A stretch of DNA of 64,000 bases from Geothrix sp. GTDB taxonomy: Bacteria; Acidobacteriota; Holophagae; Holophagales; Holophagaceae. Below are positions 17,770 through 26,597 of the stretch, one piece after another. The number at the start of each line of letters is the position of its first letter. The first letter of the stretch is position 1. Under the pieces are notes generated by a model, which saw nothing but the letters and a program-made list of their open reading frames with translations, did no database searches and had not been told where the DNA came from. Position numbers and translations under genes: made by a program. The DNA lies in assembly GCA_019449415.1 (NCBI GenBank), contig JAGRPP010000023.1, positions 124,001 through 188,000 of the forward strand. The letters are read 5' to 3'.

Positions 17770-18894
17770 TCAGCGCAAGGCATCCGGCTGATGACCCCCC
17801 TGGGCGGGTTTCGTGGTCTTGAGAATCCCACGCTTGATGAGCTTGGAGAAGATGGCGAGGCATTCATCCTGCTCGAAAGGGGCGATGGTGAGGATGTCGC
17901 GGATGGCCCAGAGTCCATTGACCCGGCTGGCGAGGAAGGCCTCGTTGGGGCCGAGGTTCGTCGTCATCAGTTCGTCGAGGCTCACGGCCAACTCGGGGAT
18001 CAGGTCCTGATCCAGCTTCTTGTCCTCCAGCAGGTCCTGGACCACGGCCATCATCTTGCTGGCATCGAGGTGGCGGGGCTGATCCTTCAGGATGCGGCGG
18101 AGTTCCTCCTGGGCCTCCTGCAGCTTCTGCTTCTCCACCAGGGCCCGGGCCCGCTGGAGCTGGAGGCTGGGGTTTTCGCCGAGGTTGCCGCCGGAGTTGA
18201 GGATGCGGACGAGGCCCTTCTCATGCAGATCGAAGAGCAGCTTGTTGATCTTGTACTCGGGCATGCGCATGTCCAGCACCAGCTGGTCCACCCGCTTGTG
18301 GCCGTCCAGCCGCGCGAGGATGTCGGCATCATCCGTCGCCAGAGGCAGGCGCTCCGCGATGGCCTCGGAAATGGGGGCGAGCACGGCATCGCCGCCCTTG
18401 ATGACCTTGCGGATGCGTTTCCAGTCGTCCATGCGGCGGGCGCCTTCCAGCACGATGCCGGTGACATCGAGGCTGAGGAGCATGGATTTCTGATGGGAGG
18501 CGGCGCCATCGTGGAACTCGAAACTGCCCACATTCCACAGGAAGGTGTCGTAGATGCTCTCTTCCACCTTGAGCTGGACGATGCGCCGGATCTCGGCCTC
18601 GGTCACCAGCTGGCGGTTGATGAGGATGCGGCCCAGGAGCTGCTGCTCGTCCTCCTGAGTGGCCAGGGCGTCGCGCAACTGCTCTTCGGTGATGCGGTTG
18701 AAGGCGAGCAGATACTGGCCCAGGTACTCGCGGGGATCCGAGGACCAGATGCTGGTGATGCGGCCCTCGTGGAAGGCCACGCGCTTGGTGTGCAGGGAAC
18801 CCCGCAGCTCCAGGACGCCGGTCTTCTTGCCCACGGCCAGCCACTGGAAGATGTCTTCCAGGCCCATCGTCGCAAGATCGCCACTGAGCGCCAA
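17770..18894 (-). CDS. DUF4388 (PATAN-type) domain protein
   Basis: 374 residues. The N terminus (ALSGDLATMGLEDIFQWLAVGKKTGVLEL) is the signature of the DUF4388/PATAN domain, followed by a second helical segment (about 60-200: TEEQLRDALATQ, LGRILINRQLVTEAEI) and a winged-helix-like repeat (RVDQLVLDMRMPEYKINKLLFDLHEKGLVRIL). The C-terminal part contains a TPR-like helical pair. Such proteins are linked to signalling and gliding/pilus regulation in delta-proteobacteria and Acidobacteriota, but the molecular role is unknown. TTG at 18894 is chosen because the conserved domain starts there and AGGGGG lies 6 bases upstream. Confidence 0.75.
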   Translation of the reverse strand: MALSGDLATMGLEDIFQWLAVGKKTGVLELRGSLHTKRVAFHEGRITSIWSSDPREYLGQYLLAFNRITEEQLRDALATQEDEQQLLGRILINRQLVTEAEIRRIVQLKVEESIYDTFLWNVGSFEFHDGAASHQKSMLLSLDVTGIVLEGARRMDDWKRIRKVIKGGDAVLAPISEAIAERLPLATDDADILARLDGHKRVDQLVLDMRMPEYKINKLLFDLHEKGLVRILNSGGNLGENPSLQLQRARALVEKQKLQEAQEELRRILKDQPRHLDASKMMAVVQDLLEDKKLDQDLIPELAVSLDELMTTNLGPNEAFLASRVNGLWAIRDILTIAPFEQDECLAIFSKLIKRGILKTTKPAQGGHQPDALR

Positions 18895-19067
18895 CCCATG
18901 CCCCCTAACAAGCCTAAAGGGTACCCCAGATTCCTTGTCTGAAAATGAATCTGCCGTAAATCTACAAGGGCCCGGGGGCCCCTCCACCTCTGTATCGGCA
19001 GGGCGGGGCCGGGCGTGAGGGGTCACAGTCCTCATGCATCTCGGCCCCGGGGGCCTGCCAGTCGACC

Positions 19068-20057
19068 TCAAAGTCGGGTGAGGGTCTCCCGGATGGCCTG
19101 GTTCAGCAGGCTGGGATGATGCCGGGCCAGGGGGGCCTCCGGGTCCAGCAGGGGGAACCGGTGGATCGGAATGTCCAGGATGCGGTCCCCGTGGGCGGTC
19201 AGGGGCTCACCGCCCTCCTCCCGGTAGCGGGCGAGCATGGCCGGCGGCAGGGGATCGGCGTTGGCGATCACGGCGGAGATCTGGACCCGGCCGAAAGCCG
19301 AGATCGCGCTGAGATGCCCTTCGAGGTCCAGCCCGGCGGTCTCGCCGGGCTCGGTCATCAGGTTGGCCACATAGAGGACAGGCGCCCGGGAGATGGCCAC
19401 GGCCTCCTGCAGCTCCGGAAGCAGGAGATTGGAGATGGTCGAGGAATAGAGGCTGCCCGGTGACAGGATCACCAGGTCGGCGCGAAGGAGGGCGAGGATG
19501 GCCTCGGGCAGGGGTTCGGCCCCCCGGGGCTCCAGCCAAAGGCGGGCGAGGGGGGGGCGGCAGGATCCCACGGCGGTCTCCCCCACATACCGCACCCCCG
19601 CCATGTCCTCGGCGCAGAGAGTGACGGGCATGATGGTCGAGGGGAAGAGCCTGCCCACGGTGACGAGGACGCTCGAGAGCTGCCGAATGGCCCGCACCCA
19701 GTCGCCCGTGAGGTCCGCCAGGGCCCAGAGCATGAGGTTGCCGAGGGAGTGGCCCGCGAGGCTGCCCTCCCCCTTGAAGCGGTAGTTGAGGAGGTCGGAG
19801 AGGGCCGAATCCTCCAGGGTCAAGGCTGCCAGGCAGTTGCGAAGATCGCCTGGGGGGAGGCCGCCCAGCTCATCCCGGAGGCGCCCCGAGGAGCCCCCGT
19901 TGTCGGAGACGGTGACGATGCCCGTGAGCCGCCAGGGCTCCCGGCTGCGTCCCGCTTCGCGTTTCAGGGCCCGCAGAAGGGCGGCCAAGCCGGTCCCGCC
20001 ACCCAGGGCCACCACCTTGAGAGGCTGGTCGGCGTGAAGAGGCGGGGGGCTGGGCAT
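19068..20057 (-). CDS. yvcK: YvcK/CofD-like UDP-sugar-binding protein
   Basis: 329 residues. Starts with VVALGGGTGLAALLRALK, then VTVSDNGGSSGRLRDELGGLPPGDLRNCL, the nucleotide/ligand-binding signature of the YvcK branch of the CofD-like fold. Later segments SPGSLYSSTISNLLLPEL and YVANLMTEPGETAG also match. In Bacillus and Listeria, YvcK binds UDP-GlcNAc and adjusts carbon flux to peptidoglycan; it is not a CofD transferase. The usual partners rapZ and whiA are absent beside it. It is followed by a 173-base gap and the DUF4388 gene. Confidence 0.88.
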   Translation of the reverse strand: MPSPPPLHADQPLKVVALGGGTGLAALLRALKREAGRSREPWRLTGIVTVSDNGGSSGRLRDELGGLPPGDLRNCLAALTLEDSALSDLLNYRFKGEGSLAGHSLGNLMLWALADLTGDWVRAIRQLSSVLVTVGRLFPSTIMPVTLCAEDMAGVRYVGETAVGSCRPPLARLWLEPRGAEPLPEAILALLRADLVILSPGSLYSSTISNLLLPELQEAVAISRAPVLYVANLMTEPGETAGLDLEGHLSAISAFGRVQISAVIANADPLPPAMLARYREEGGEPLTAHGDRILDIPIHRFPLLDPEAPLARHHPSLLNQAIRETLTRL

Positions 20058-20084
20058 CAGACCGATCCCATACCCTGACGGAGG

Positions 20085-20624
20085 CTAGCGGCCCTCGGTG
20101 AAGGCGAAGAGAGGGGACTTGCGGATCGGGTTGAAGTCCGGCTCCATGTGCCACTGGAAGACCAGGTCGGCATCCAGTTCCATGGCCTTCTTCAGGCTTT
20201 CGGCGGAAGCTTCGGCATTCTCGGCCTGGGCGAAGGCCACGGCCTTGAGGTAATGCAGCGAACCCGCGGTGGGATGGCTCTTGATGGCCTTCTCCGCCAT
20301 CTTGATGGCTTCGTCGGTATCCCGGCGGTTGAGGCAGGCCTGGATTTCCGTGACCGGGTCCGCAGCGACGGCCTTGGCGGGATGGACCTTGGATTCCGAA
20401 AGGGCGAGGTAGACCTGCGCCCGGCGCTTCACGGCCCAGTCGCCGGCCGCCTGGGCCTCCTGGATCAGGGCCTCGAGGGCCTTCACGGCCTCGGGGTGCT
20501 TTCCTGAATCCACAAGCTTCACGGCCTTCGCGAAGGTGGCCGCGAGGGGCGAGGGTTGGGCGGTCGCCGGAGCGGGGGCCGGGGCGGACTTGGGAGTGGA
20601 TTCTGACTTAGCCTTCGTCGCCAT
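20085..20624 (-). CDS. TPR-like protein of unknown function
   Basis: 179 residues, no signal peptide. A low-complexity Lys/Ser/Pro/Ala N terminus (1-30) is followed by helical hairpins resembling tetratricopeptide repeats: KLVDSGKHPEAVKALEALIQEAQ, RRDTDEAIKMAEKAIKSHPTAGSLHYLKA, AFAQAENAEASAESLKKAMELD. It ends with WHMEPDFNPIRKSPLF, a phrase common at the end of TPR proteins that record per-step values. Probably a cytoplasmic adaptor. A good sigma-70-like promoter is just upstream. Confidence 0.65.
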   Translation of the reverse strand: MATKAKSESTPKSAPAPAPATAQPSPLAATFAKAVKLVDSGKHPEAVKALEALIQEAQAAGDWAVKRRAQVYLALSESKVHPAKAVAADPVTEIQACLNRRDTDEAIKMAEKAIKSHPTAGSLHYLKAVAFAQAENAEASAESLKKAMELDADLVFQWHMEPDFNPIRKSPLFAFTEGR

Positions 20625-20652
20625 GCGTGGATCCTCTGGAAACCTTGTGGAA

Positions 20653-20681
20653 ACTATAGAGTGACAGGTTTCCGCCGGCAA
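20653..20681 (-). promoter_or_regulatory. Sigma-70-type promoter of the TPR-like gene
   Basis: TTGCCG (20681-20676), a 17-base spacer and TATAGT (20658-20653) on the minus strand. Transcription would begin near 20646, about 22 bases before the ATG. Five of six bases match in the -10. Confidence 0.6.
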
Positions 20682-20722
20682 ATCCCGGACCCGGTGCGGA
20701 GGGCGGTGCAAGGGATGGGCCC

Positions 20723-21913
20723 TCAGGCCTTGAACAGCGCCTTCTCCCGGTTCAGGACCCGGGTCGAAACCAGGGTCATGATGCCCGCCAGGCCTACGGT
20801 CATGGCGAACGCGATCAGGTACTCCACCCAGCTGAACTGCTGGCTGAAAAGTTTACGGAGGGCCAGGCAGACATTCACCACGGGCACATAGGACAGGAAC
20901 GCCATCTTGTCCACGCCCGGGGCCATGGTGAAGACGCCCAGGAAGACCACCAGGAAGATGCCCGGCGTGATGGCGCTGCCCGCCTCGATGGTGTTCTTGG
21001 CCTGGATGCCCATGAGCAGGATGAAGTTCGAGAAGAACAGGCCCAGGGGGACCATGATCAGGAAGGTGAGGCCCAGCGTCATGGGGTTGGCGATGGCCGC
21101 CATGGCCTGCATGGAGCCCGTGGAGCCGCCGCCCATGAAGGGGATGGAGAGTCCCATGCTCAGCAGGTTCAGCAGGGCGGCGATGACCCCCATGCAGAAG
21201 ATGTAGAGCAGCTTCCCGAGGATGATCTGGTTGCGCGGCAGCCGCGTGGCCATGAGGCTCAGGAGCGTGTGCCGCTCCTTCTCGCCGGCGGTGGCGTAGA
21301 TGCCGTGCTGCATGGCGCCGGTGTACATCATGATCATCAGCAGGTAGGGCAGGAGCCGGCCCATGACCTTGCCCATCTCCAGGGCCGTGTCCGCCGCATT
21401 CTTGACCTCCAGCTTCACGGGCTCGGCCAGCTGGGCCGAGGCCCCCAGCCCCTGGAGACGCGCCTGGACCCAGGTCTTCTCCTGGCCCTTCATGGCCTCG
21501 CGGAGGCGCTTGAGCGCCATCTCGGAGGTGCGCTCGCTTTCGTCCACGGAGACGGCGACGGTGAAAGTCTCATGCTTCTCCAGGGCCGTGGCGGCGCCGG
21601 GAGCCACCTCCAGGGCCAGATCCAGCTTCTGGTCGCGCAGCGCCTGCTTCAGGTCGCCCTCGGGCTTTGGCACGAGCTCGAAGCGCTTCGGATCGCCCTG
21701 CAACACGCCGGTGAGGGCGCCCGAGGGGTCCGCGACATAGATCCGGCTGGCCTTGTTGCGGTTCTGGGCCTCATCCCGTTTGGACATCTTGGCCATCATG
21801 CCGAAGATGGCCGGGTAGAGCAGGAAGGGCAGGACGAAGGCGAAGAACAGCGTCTTGCGGTCTTTCGAGAGCTCCAGGAACTCTTTCTTGGCGATGAGCA
21901 GGGCGCCGCGCAT
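20723..21913 (-). CDS. ABC transporter permease, NatB/ABC-2 type
   Basis: 396 residues. One membrane helix near the N terminus (about 24-44) precedes a large extracytoplasmic domain (45-185), then five more hydrophobic segments between 186 and 385. This one-plus-five layout with an extracellular domain is that of NatB-like ABC-2 exporters of sodium or peptides. The segment TAGEKERHTLLSLMATRLPRNQIILGKLLY is the conserved coupling-helix region. Its ATG overlaps the stop of the ATPase gene by one base (TGATG at 21913), so subunits are made together. Substrate unknown. Confidence 0.85.
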   Translation of the reverse strand: MRGALLIAKKEFLELSKDRKTLFFAFVLPFLLYPAIFGMMAKMSKRDEAQNRNKASRIYVADPSGALTGVLQGDPKRFELVPKPEGDLKQALRDQKLDLALEVAPGAATALEKHETFTVAVSVDESERTSEMALKRLREAMKGQEKTWVQARLQGLGASAQLAEPVKLEVKNAADTALEMGKVMGRLLPYLLMIMMYTGAMQHGIYATAGEKERHTLLSLMATRLPRNQIILGKLLYIFCMGVIAALLNLLSMGLSIPFMGGGSTGSMQAMAAIANPMTLGLTFLIMVPLGLFFSNFILLMGIQAKNTIEAGSAITPGIFLVVFLGVFTMAPGVDKMAFLSYVPVVNVCLALRKLFSQQFSWVEYLIAFAMTVGLAGIMTLVSTRVLNREKALFKA

Positions 21914-22674
21914 CAGTTGCCTCCCTCGGATTCGGCTGCGAGCTGGAAGAAGACCTCGTCGAGGGTCTTGGCGCGTCTGCTCTGCAGGATCTCGTGTGGC
22001 GGCGCATCTCCGTGCAGCCGACCGTCGAAGATGATGCCCACGCGGTCGCAGATCTCCTCGACCATGGGCATGACATGGGTGGACACGATCACGGTGCGGC
22101 CCTCCTCGCGCATGATGCGGAGCAGGTCCAGCACGGTCTTGGCGGTGAGCACATCGAGGCCGGTGGTGGGCTCATCGAAGATCACCACCTTGGGATCGTG
22201 CAGCAGGGCCCGGGCGATGCTCACCTTCTGCTTCTGGCCCGAGGAGAAGCCCTCCATCTTCACATCCGCGAAATCCGCCAGGTGGAGCTTCTCGAGCAGG
22301 TGCATGCCGCGGCGCTCGGCGGTCACCGGATCCACATCCTGGAACTCGCCGAAGATCCGCAGCAGCTCGCGGGGCGTGAAGCGGGTGTAGACGCCCATGT
22401 CCGTGCTGAGGTACCCCAGACAGCCGCGCACCGCCTCGGGCTTCACCCGGGTGTCGAGGCCGCAGACATGGATGGACCCGCCATCGGGATCCATGAGGCC
22501 CGCGATCATCCGCAAGGTGGTGGACTTGCCGGCGCCGTTGGGCCCGAGCAGGCCGTAGATCTCGCCGGGATTGACCTGCAGCGAGATGCCGCGCACCGCA
22601 TCGATGCGCTTGGTGACGCGGGTCTTCCGGTCCTTCACCGTGAAGGATTTGTGGACCTCGTTCAGCTGGATCAC
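21913..22674 (-). CDS. ABC transporter ATP-binding protein, NatA type
   Basis: 253 residues. Walker A GLLGPNGAGKST (about 39-50), Q-loop, signature FSSGQKQKVSIARALLHDP, Walker B VVIFDEPTTGLD and the H-switch in VIVSTHVMPM are all intact. It powers the permease encoded next. The start is GTG with GGAGG just upstream; it is the first gene of a two-gene operon with a roughly 100-base spacer to uppP. Confidence 0.92.
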   Translation of the reverse strand: MIQLNEVHKSFTVKDRKTRVTKRIDAVRGISLQVNPGEIYGLLGPNGAGKSTTLRMIAGLMDPDGGSIHVCGLDTRVKPEAVRGCLGYLSTDMGVYTRFTPRELLRIFGEFQDVDPVTAERRGMHLLEKLHLADFADVKMEGFSSGQKQKVSIARALLHDPKVVIFDEPTTGLDVLTAKTVLDLLRIMREEGRTVIVSTHVMPMVEEICDRVGIIFDGRLHGDAPPHEILQSRRAKTLDEVFFQLAAESEGGN

Positions 22675-22780
22675 CGGGCCTCCGGATGGGAAAGCCCAAG
22701 TCTAGGCCAGGAATCCGGGGGGCCCTGGGCAGGACCGGCGAACGGAGGATACGGGCCGGCGAACGGCGCGACCCGCGCCT

Positions 22781-23662
22781 TCAGTGGTGGTTGAGGGCGC
22801 CCGTGCCGCCCAGGAGCAGCATCACCAGGCCCAGACCCAGGCAGTAGAGGGCGAACCCGTTGAGTCGGGGCTTGCGGGTGAAGCGGTCCAGGAGGCCGAT
22901 GGCCAGGTAGCCCGAGATGGCCGCGGCGACCACGCCGGCCACGCACAGCAGCCCGGGAGCCGCCGACCCGGCGGGGAAGGCCAGCTCCGCAGGCAGGGGC
23001 TGGTGCTTGAACAGGGGCTTCAGCAGGCCGCGGAGCTCCACCACGGCGGCCGCGGCGATGGTCGGCATGCCGAGGAGGAAGCTGAAGCGGGCCGAGGCGG
23101 GAAGGCGCAGGCCCTGGAACACGCCCATGGCGATGGTGGAGCCCGAGCGGGACAGGCCGAAGCCTCCGCCGAGGCCCTGGATGGTGCCGACGGCCAGCGC
23201 ATCCGAGGCTCGCAGGTCGCCGATGCCCCGGCCGGCCTGATCCTCACTGAGCATATTGTTGCGCTCGCGGCTCATCCGGTTGGCGAGGAAGAGCAGGCCC
23301 GATGTGCAGAGGAGGCCGATCCCATAGACCCAGAGGTGCTCCTTGGCGGCTTCCTTCACCCCGCGGGTGGCCAGCCCGAAGATGCCCGTGGGGATCATCG
23401 CCAGGAACAGCCAGAAGGCCAGCTTGCGACCCTCCGCGTCCCGTCCCAGGCAGCCCATCACCAGCTGCACCAGCTCCCGGCGGAAGTAGACCATCAGCGC
23501 GATGAGCGTGCCCCCGTGGAGCAGCACATCGAAGGCCAGCGGCATGGGGCGCCCCCCGAACATCAGGTGTTCGGCCAGGGTGAGGTGCGCGGTGGAGGAG
23601 ACGGGCAGGAATTCCGTCAGGCCCTGGATCAGACCCAGGAGGATGGCGTGCAACAGGTTCAT
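22781..23662 (-). CDS. uppP: Undecaprenyl-diphosphatase UppP (BacA)
   Basis: 293 residues, eight or so hydrophobic segments. The two catalytic motifs are GLTEFLPVSSTAHLTL (14-29) and FGLSRSGSTIAMGVFQGL (about 170). The enzyme removes phosphate from undecaprenyl diphosphate to recycle the lipid carrier of cell-wall synthesis, and contributes to bacitracin resistance. The central segment is longer than in E. coli BacA but the motif spacing is normal. The 106 bases downstream contain two copies of CCGGCGAACGG 21 bases apart and no gene. Confidence 0.93.
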   Translation of the reverse strand: MNLLHAILLGLIQGLTEFLPVSSTAHLTLAEHLMFGGRPMPLAFDVLLHGGTLIALMVYFRRELVQLVMGCLGRDAEGRKLAFWLFLAMIPTGIFGLATRGVKEAAKEHLWVYGIGLLCTSGLLFLANRMSRERNNMLSEDQAGRGIGDLRASDALAVGTIQGLGGGFGLSRSGSTIAMGVFQGLRLPASARFSFLLGMPTIAAAAVVELRGLLKPLFKHQPLPAELAFPAGSAAPGLLCVAGVVAAAISGYLAIGLLDRFTRKPRLNGFALYCLGLGLVMLLLGGTGALNHH

Positions 23663-23699
23663 TCAAGCTCCGGCGCAAAGAACCAGTGTGCCAGAGCGG

Positions 23700-24428
23700 T
23701 CAGGATTCCCGAGGCATCGACCTCAGGATGGCCAGGTACTCGCGGTGCTCCTTCCAGCCCCGGACTATGGCCAGGGCGCCCCAGATCAGCACCGTGTATA
23801 TGAGGATGAGCAGACAGATGCCGGTGACATCGCCGAACAGCCCCCATCCCGTCTTCAAGGGAGGCGATGGGGGGCCGTAACTGAAGAGGAAGAGCGGAAC
23901 GAGCCAGAGGATGCACTGGCCGACGAGGACTGCATAGGCCCGTGCCTCCTCGATGCCGCGAATGGCCCAGGGCGTGGGCAGGAGGTACAGGAACGGCATG
24001 AGCAGGATCCACATGGGAGGAGGGCAAAGGGCAGCTCTGGGCTGGTTCGCTTGCAGGAAGCCCGATGCAAAGGCGTACAGGGCCACCAACAGCACTGTGA
24101 CGAGGAACAGCGCAAGGCCCAGAATCCAGAACCAGCGCCGGCGCTCATAGGTGCCATCGGGCGAGGCCTTCACGATCCCGAGGCCCTGATAAAGGAATCG
24201 GCCACCCAGCCCTTTAACGACGAGCCAGAGGAAGGGGACCCAGACGAGATACTCGATGAAGAGGCGGTCCAGGACATGGGCCCCCATGAAGTTCGGGCTC
24301 AGCGCGGCGATGACGAGGGCCACCGCCATAAGCCCCCCCAAGGCCGTGGCCAGGCCGCTCTTGCGGGCCTGGAAGGCGGCGTAGTCGCGCGTCAGGGCGG
24401 CCAGGGCATCGAGATCGGGAGCAGTCAT
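23700..24428 (-). CDS. Six-helix membrane protein, paralogue B of a coupled cassette
   Basis: 242 residues with about six hydrophobic segments. I do not recognise a characterised family. It shares with the preceding gene the N-terminal motif DYAxFxxRKSGLATALGG, the central W-I-x-G-[IV]-EEARAY-x-VLVGQ and the ending RGWKEHREY, so the two arose by tandem duplication. The ATG overlaps the stop of paralogue A (ATGA at 24428-24425). The cassette is led by a winged-helix regulator. Possibly a sensor or transport-related membrane pair; function not assignable. Confidence 0.75.
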   Translation of the reverse strand: MTAPDLDALAALTRDYAAFQARKSGLATALGGLMAVALVIAALSPNFMGAHVLDRLFIEYLVWVPFLWLVVKGLGGRFLYQGLGIVKASPDGTYERRRWFWILGLALFLVTVLLVALYAFASGFLQANQPRAALCPPPMWILLMPFLYLLPTPWAIRGIEEARAYAVLVGQCILWLVPLFLFSYGPPSPPLKTGWGLFGDVTGICLLILIYTVLIWGALAIVRGWKEHREYLAILRSMPRES

Positions 24429-25171
24429 GGCCGTTCCTCACGGGTGAGAGACAACAGGAGGGCTCGGTATTCCCGGTGTTCCTTCCAGCCTCGCCGGATC
24501 GTCCGGAGGGCCCAGACGAAGACGCCGAGCTGGATTCCCAGGAAGACCGGCAGCAGCCAACCTCTGGTCGCCCGGTCGATGTTCGCCCCTACCTGATTGA
24601 ATCCGAAGGCGATCCAGATCACGCCCTGACCGACGAGGACGAGGTATGCGCGGGCCTCCTCCACCCCCTTGATCCACCAGGGGGCCAGCAGCAGGTAGAG
24701 CCACGGGAGGGCTGCGACCCACAGCCAGGACATCCAAAGGTAAGGAAGCTTCGCCGGCAGCTGCTGGATGATCTCCGGGCGCTGGAGAACGCCTGCGTAT
24801 CCGCTCACGAAACCCAGGAGGGCGAGGGTCTGGAAGGTCATCAGGAACAGGGCGATGGCGAAGATCCAGCGCCACTTCCTCTGCTCGTGCGCCGCATCCT
24901 GAAGTGCCTTTACGGGGCCCAGCTCGCGGTAGAGCCAGTGGAAGAGCAGCTGTTTCAGGGGCAGCCAAAGCAGGGGCATGAGGAAGATGAGGATGGCCTG
25001 GAAGCGCCACCAGGGGCCGAGAAGCGCTCTCGTGGCATGGGAGAACACATGCAGGGTCATGAGCAGGGCCATGGCTCCGCCGAGCGCCGTGGCGAGGCCG
25101 CTCTTCCGCGAATCGAATTCGGCGTAATCGTGAGTGAGCGCTTCCAGCCTCTGGATATCGATCCCGCTCAT
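24425..25171 (-). CDS. Six-helix membrane protein, paralogue A of a coupled cassette
   Basis: 248 residues. Six hydrophobic segments at about 25-45, 58-80, 100-122, 142-165, 172-192 and 205-226, with basic loops. Motifs shared with paralogue B are DYAEFDSRKSGLATALGG near the N terminus, WWIKGVEEARAYLVLVGQ in the middle and RRGWKEHREYRALLLSL at the end. Its ATG overlaps the regulator stop (ATGA at 25171-25168) and its own stop overlaps the next start, so three proteins are translated in series. Confidence 0.75.
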   Translation of the reverse strand: MSGIDIQRLEALTHDYAEFDSRKSGLATALGGAMALLMTLHVFSHATRALLGPWWRFQAILIFLMPLLWLPLKQLLFHWLYRELGPVKALQDAAHEQRKWRWIFAIALFLMTFQTLALLGFVSGYAGVLQRPEIIQQLPAKLPYLWMSWLWVAALPWLYLLLAPWWIKGVEEARAYLVLVGQGVIWIAFGFNQVGANIDRATRGWLLPVFLGIQLGVFVWALRTIRRGWKEHREYRALLLSLTREERP

Positions 25172-25491
25172 CGCTTGCCTTCCTCGGGCAACAGGGCCCG
25201 CAGCTGCTTGTGATAGGCCCTGAGAGCCGCCCGCCCTTCCTCCGTGATGCGGAAGCTGGTGACGGGAATGCGGCCCTGGAAGGCTTTGACCGTCTCGAGG
25301 AAGCCGACCCCCTCCAGCTTCTGGGTGTGGCTGGAGAGGTTGCCCTTGCTCAGGCCGGTGACCCGCTGGAGGAAGAGGAAGCCCACCTCCTCCGCCGCCG
25401 CCAGGACGGTGAGGATCGCCAGGCGGGCGGGTTCGTGGACCATGCGATCGAGGCTGAGGATGGCCTTGGAGGTGGTTCCGGCTTTAGTCAC
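25168..25491 (-). CDS. Winged-helix transcriptional regulator (HTH_34/MarR-like)
   Basis: 107 residues from GTG at 25491. A single winged helix-turn-helix domain: LDRMVHEPARLAILTVLAAAEEVGFLFLQRVTGLSKGNLSSHTQKLEGVGFLE and a wing VTSFRITEEGRAALRAY. This pattern is that of small MarR/ArsR-like regulators placed before membrane-protein or transporter genes. There is no obvious Cys pair or metal site. No good Shine-Dalgarno precedes any candidate start; TTG at 25506 would extend it into the palindrome, so the mRNA may be leaderless. The upstream palindrome is probably its own operator. Confidence 0.78.
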   Translation of the reverse strand: MTKAGTTSKAILSLDRMVHEPARLAILTVLAAAEEVGFLFLQRVTGLSKGNLSSHTQKLEGVGFLETVKAFQGRIPVTSFRITEEGRAALRAYHKQLRALLPEEGKR

Positions 25492-25522
25492 GAAACAAGT
25501 TTGCAATACAAACTTGTTTCGT
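25490..25522. promoter_or_regulatory. Perfect 14+14 bp palindrome, likely operator
   Basis: ACGAAACAAGTTTG, 5-base spacer CAATA, then the exact reverse complement CAAACTTGTTTCGT. It is AT-rich in GC-rich surroundings, overlaps the start region of the winged-helix gene on the minus strand and lies 37-69 bases before the threonine aldolase ATG on the plus strand. A TTGACG hexamer on the minus strand partly overlaps it (25525-25520). A dimeric winged-helix protein bound here could repress its own operon and affect the divergent gene. Confidence 0.75.
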
Positions 25523-25558
25523 CAACCCAAAAGCCGAGGCCCGTGATTGAATCTCCCC

Positions 25559-26587
25559 ATGCGACCCATCGACCTCCGCTCCGACACCGTGACCCAGCCT
25601 TCGAAGGAGATGCGCGCCGCCATGGCCGCCGCGGAAGTGGGCGACGATGTGCTGGAGCAGGATCCCACCTTGGCCCGGCTGGAGGGCCGGGTGGCCGGCC
25701 TGCTGGGGCTGGAGGCGGCCCTGTGGGTGCCTTCCGGCTGCATGGGCAACCTCATCGGTCTGATGCTCCACCTGAAGCGCGGCGACCGGTTCCTGGCGCC
25801 CGCCCAGGCCCATGTGCTGGGTGCGGAACTGGGCACGGGGGCCTGGCTGGCGGGCGGCATGCCCGAGGCCCTGGCCTGGGAGGGCGGTCCCGGCCGGCCC
25901 ACGCCCGCCCAGGTGACGAAGGCCGCCGGGGCTCCCGGCCCCTACTATTCACTGCGCACGACGCTGCTCTGCCTGGAGAACACGCACAACTTCGCCGGCG
26001 GCGCCGTGACGCCCCAGGCCGAGCATCGCGCCCTGGTGGCCGCCGCCAAGGCCGCGAAGCTGGCGGTGCACCTGGATGGCGCGCGGATTTGGCACGCGGC
26101 CGCGGCCCTGGGGCTTCCGCCCTCGGCGCTGACGGAAGGTGTGGATACGGTGCAGGTCTGCCTCAGCAAGGGCCTGGGCGCCCCCATGGGCTCGTTGCTG
26201 GCGGGTTCGCGGGCGGCCATCGCCGACGCGCGGCGCCTGCGCAAGATGCTGGGCGGCGGCGTGCGCCAGGGCGGTGTCGTGGGCGCGGCCGGACTGGTGG
26301 CCCTGGACTACCTCCCCCGGATCGCCGAGGACCATGCCAAGACCCGGCGCCTCGCGGAGGGGCTGCGCGGTTTCGGCGTCGCCGCGCCGATTCCCGAAAC
26401 CAACATCTTGCTGGTGCCCGTGCCGGACGCGCCTGCGGCCCTGGCGGCGCTGGCAGGAGTCGGCGTTCGGGCCCTGCCCGTGGGATCGGCCGTCCGCTTC
26501 ATCCCGCACCGCGACCTGGAGATGGCCGACATCGAGGAGGCGCTGCGCCGCCTCGAACCGCTGGCCCACCTGCTGCGCACCGCCTGA
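25559..26587 (+). CDS. ltaE: Low-specificity threonine aldolase
   Basis: 342 residues, fold-type I PLP enzyme that splits threonine or allo-threonine into glycine and acetaldehyde. The family opening [19 protein letters not shown], the PLP stacking region [34 protein letters not shown] and the PLP lysine in [13 protein letters not shown] are present. The ATG at 25559 begins four residues before the conserved start; a TTG four codons upstream is possible. Divergent from the regulator cassette, sharing its palindrome region. Confidence 0.92.
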   Translation: MRPIDLRSDTVTQPSKEMRAAMAAAEVGDDVLEQDPTLARLEGRVAGLLGLEAALWVPSGCMGNLIGLMLHLKRGDRFLAPAQAHVLGAELGTGAWLAGGMPEALAWEGGPGRPTPAQVTKAAGAPGPYYSLRTTLLCLENTHNFAGGAVTPQAEHRALVAAAKAAKLAVHLDGARIWHAAAALGLPPSALTEGVDTVQVCLSKGLGAPMGSLLAGSRAAIADARRLRKMLGGGVRQGGVVGAAGLVALDYLPRIAEDHAKTRRLAEGLRGFGVAAPIPETNILLVPVPDAPAALAALAGVGVRALPVGSAVRFIPHRDLEMADIEEALRRLEPLAHLLRTA

Positions 26588-26597
26588 AGGAAGAACC

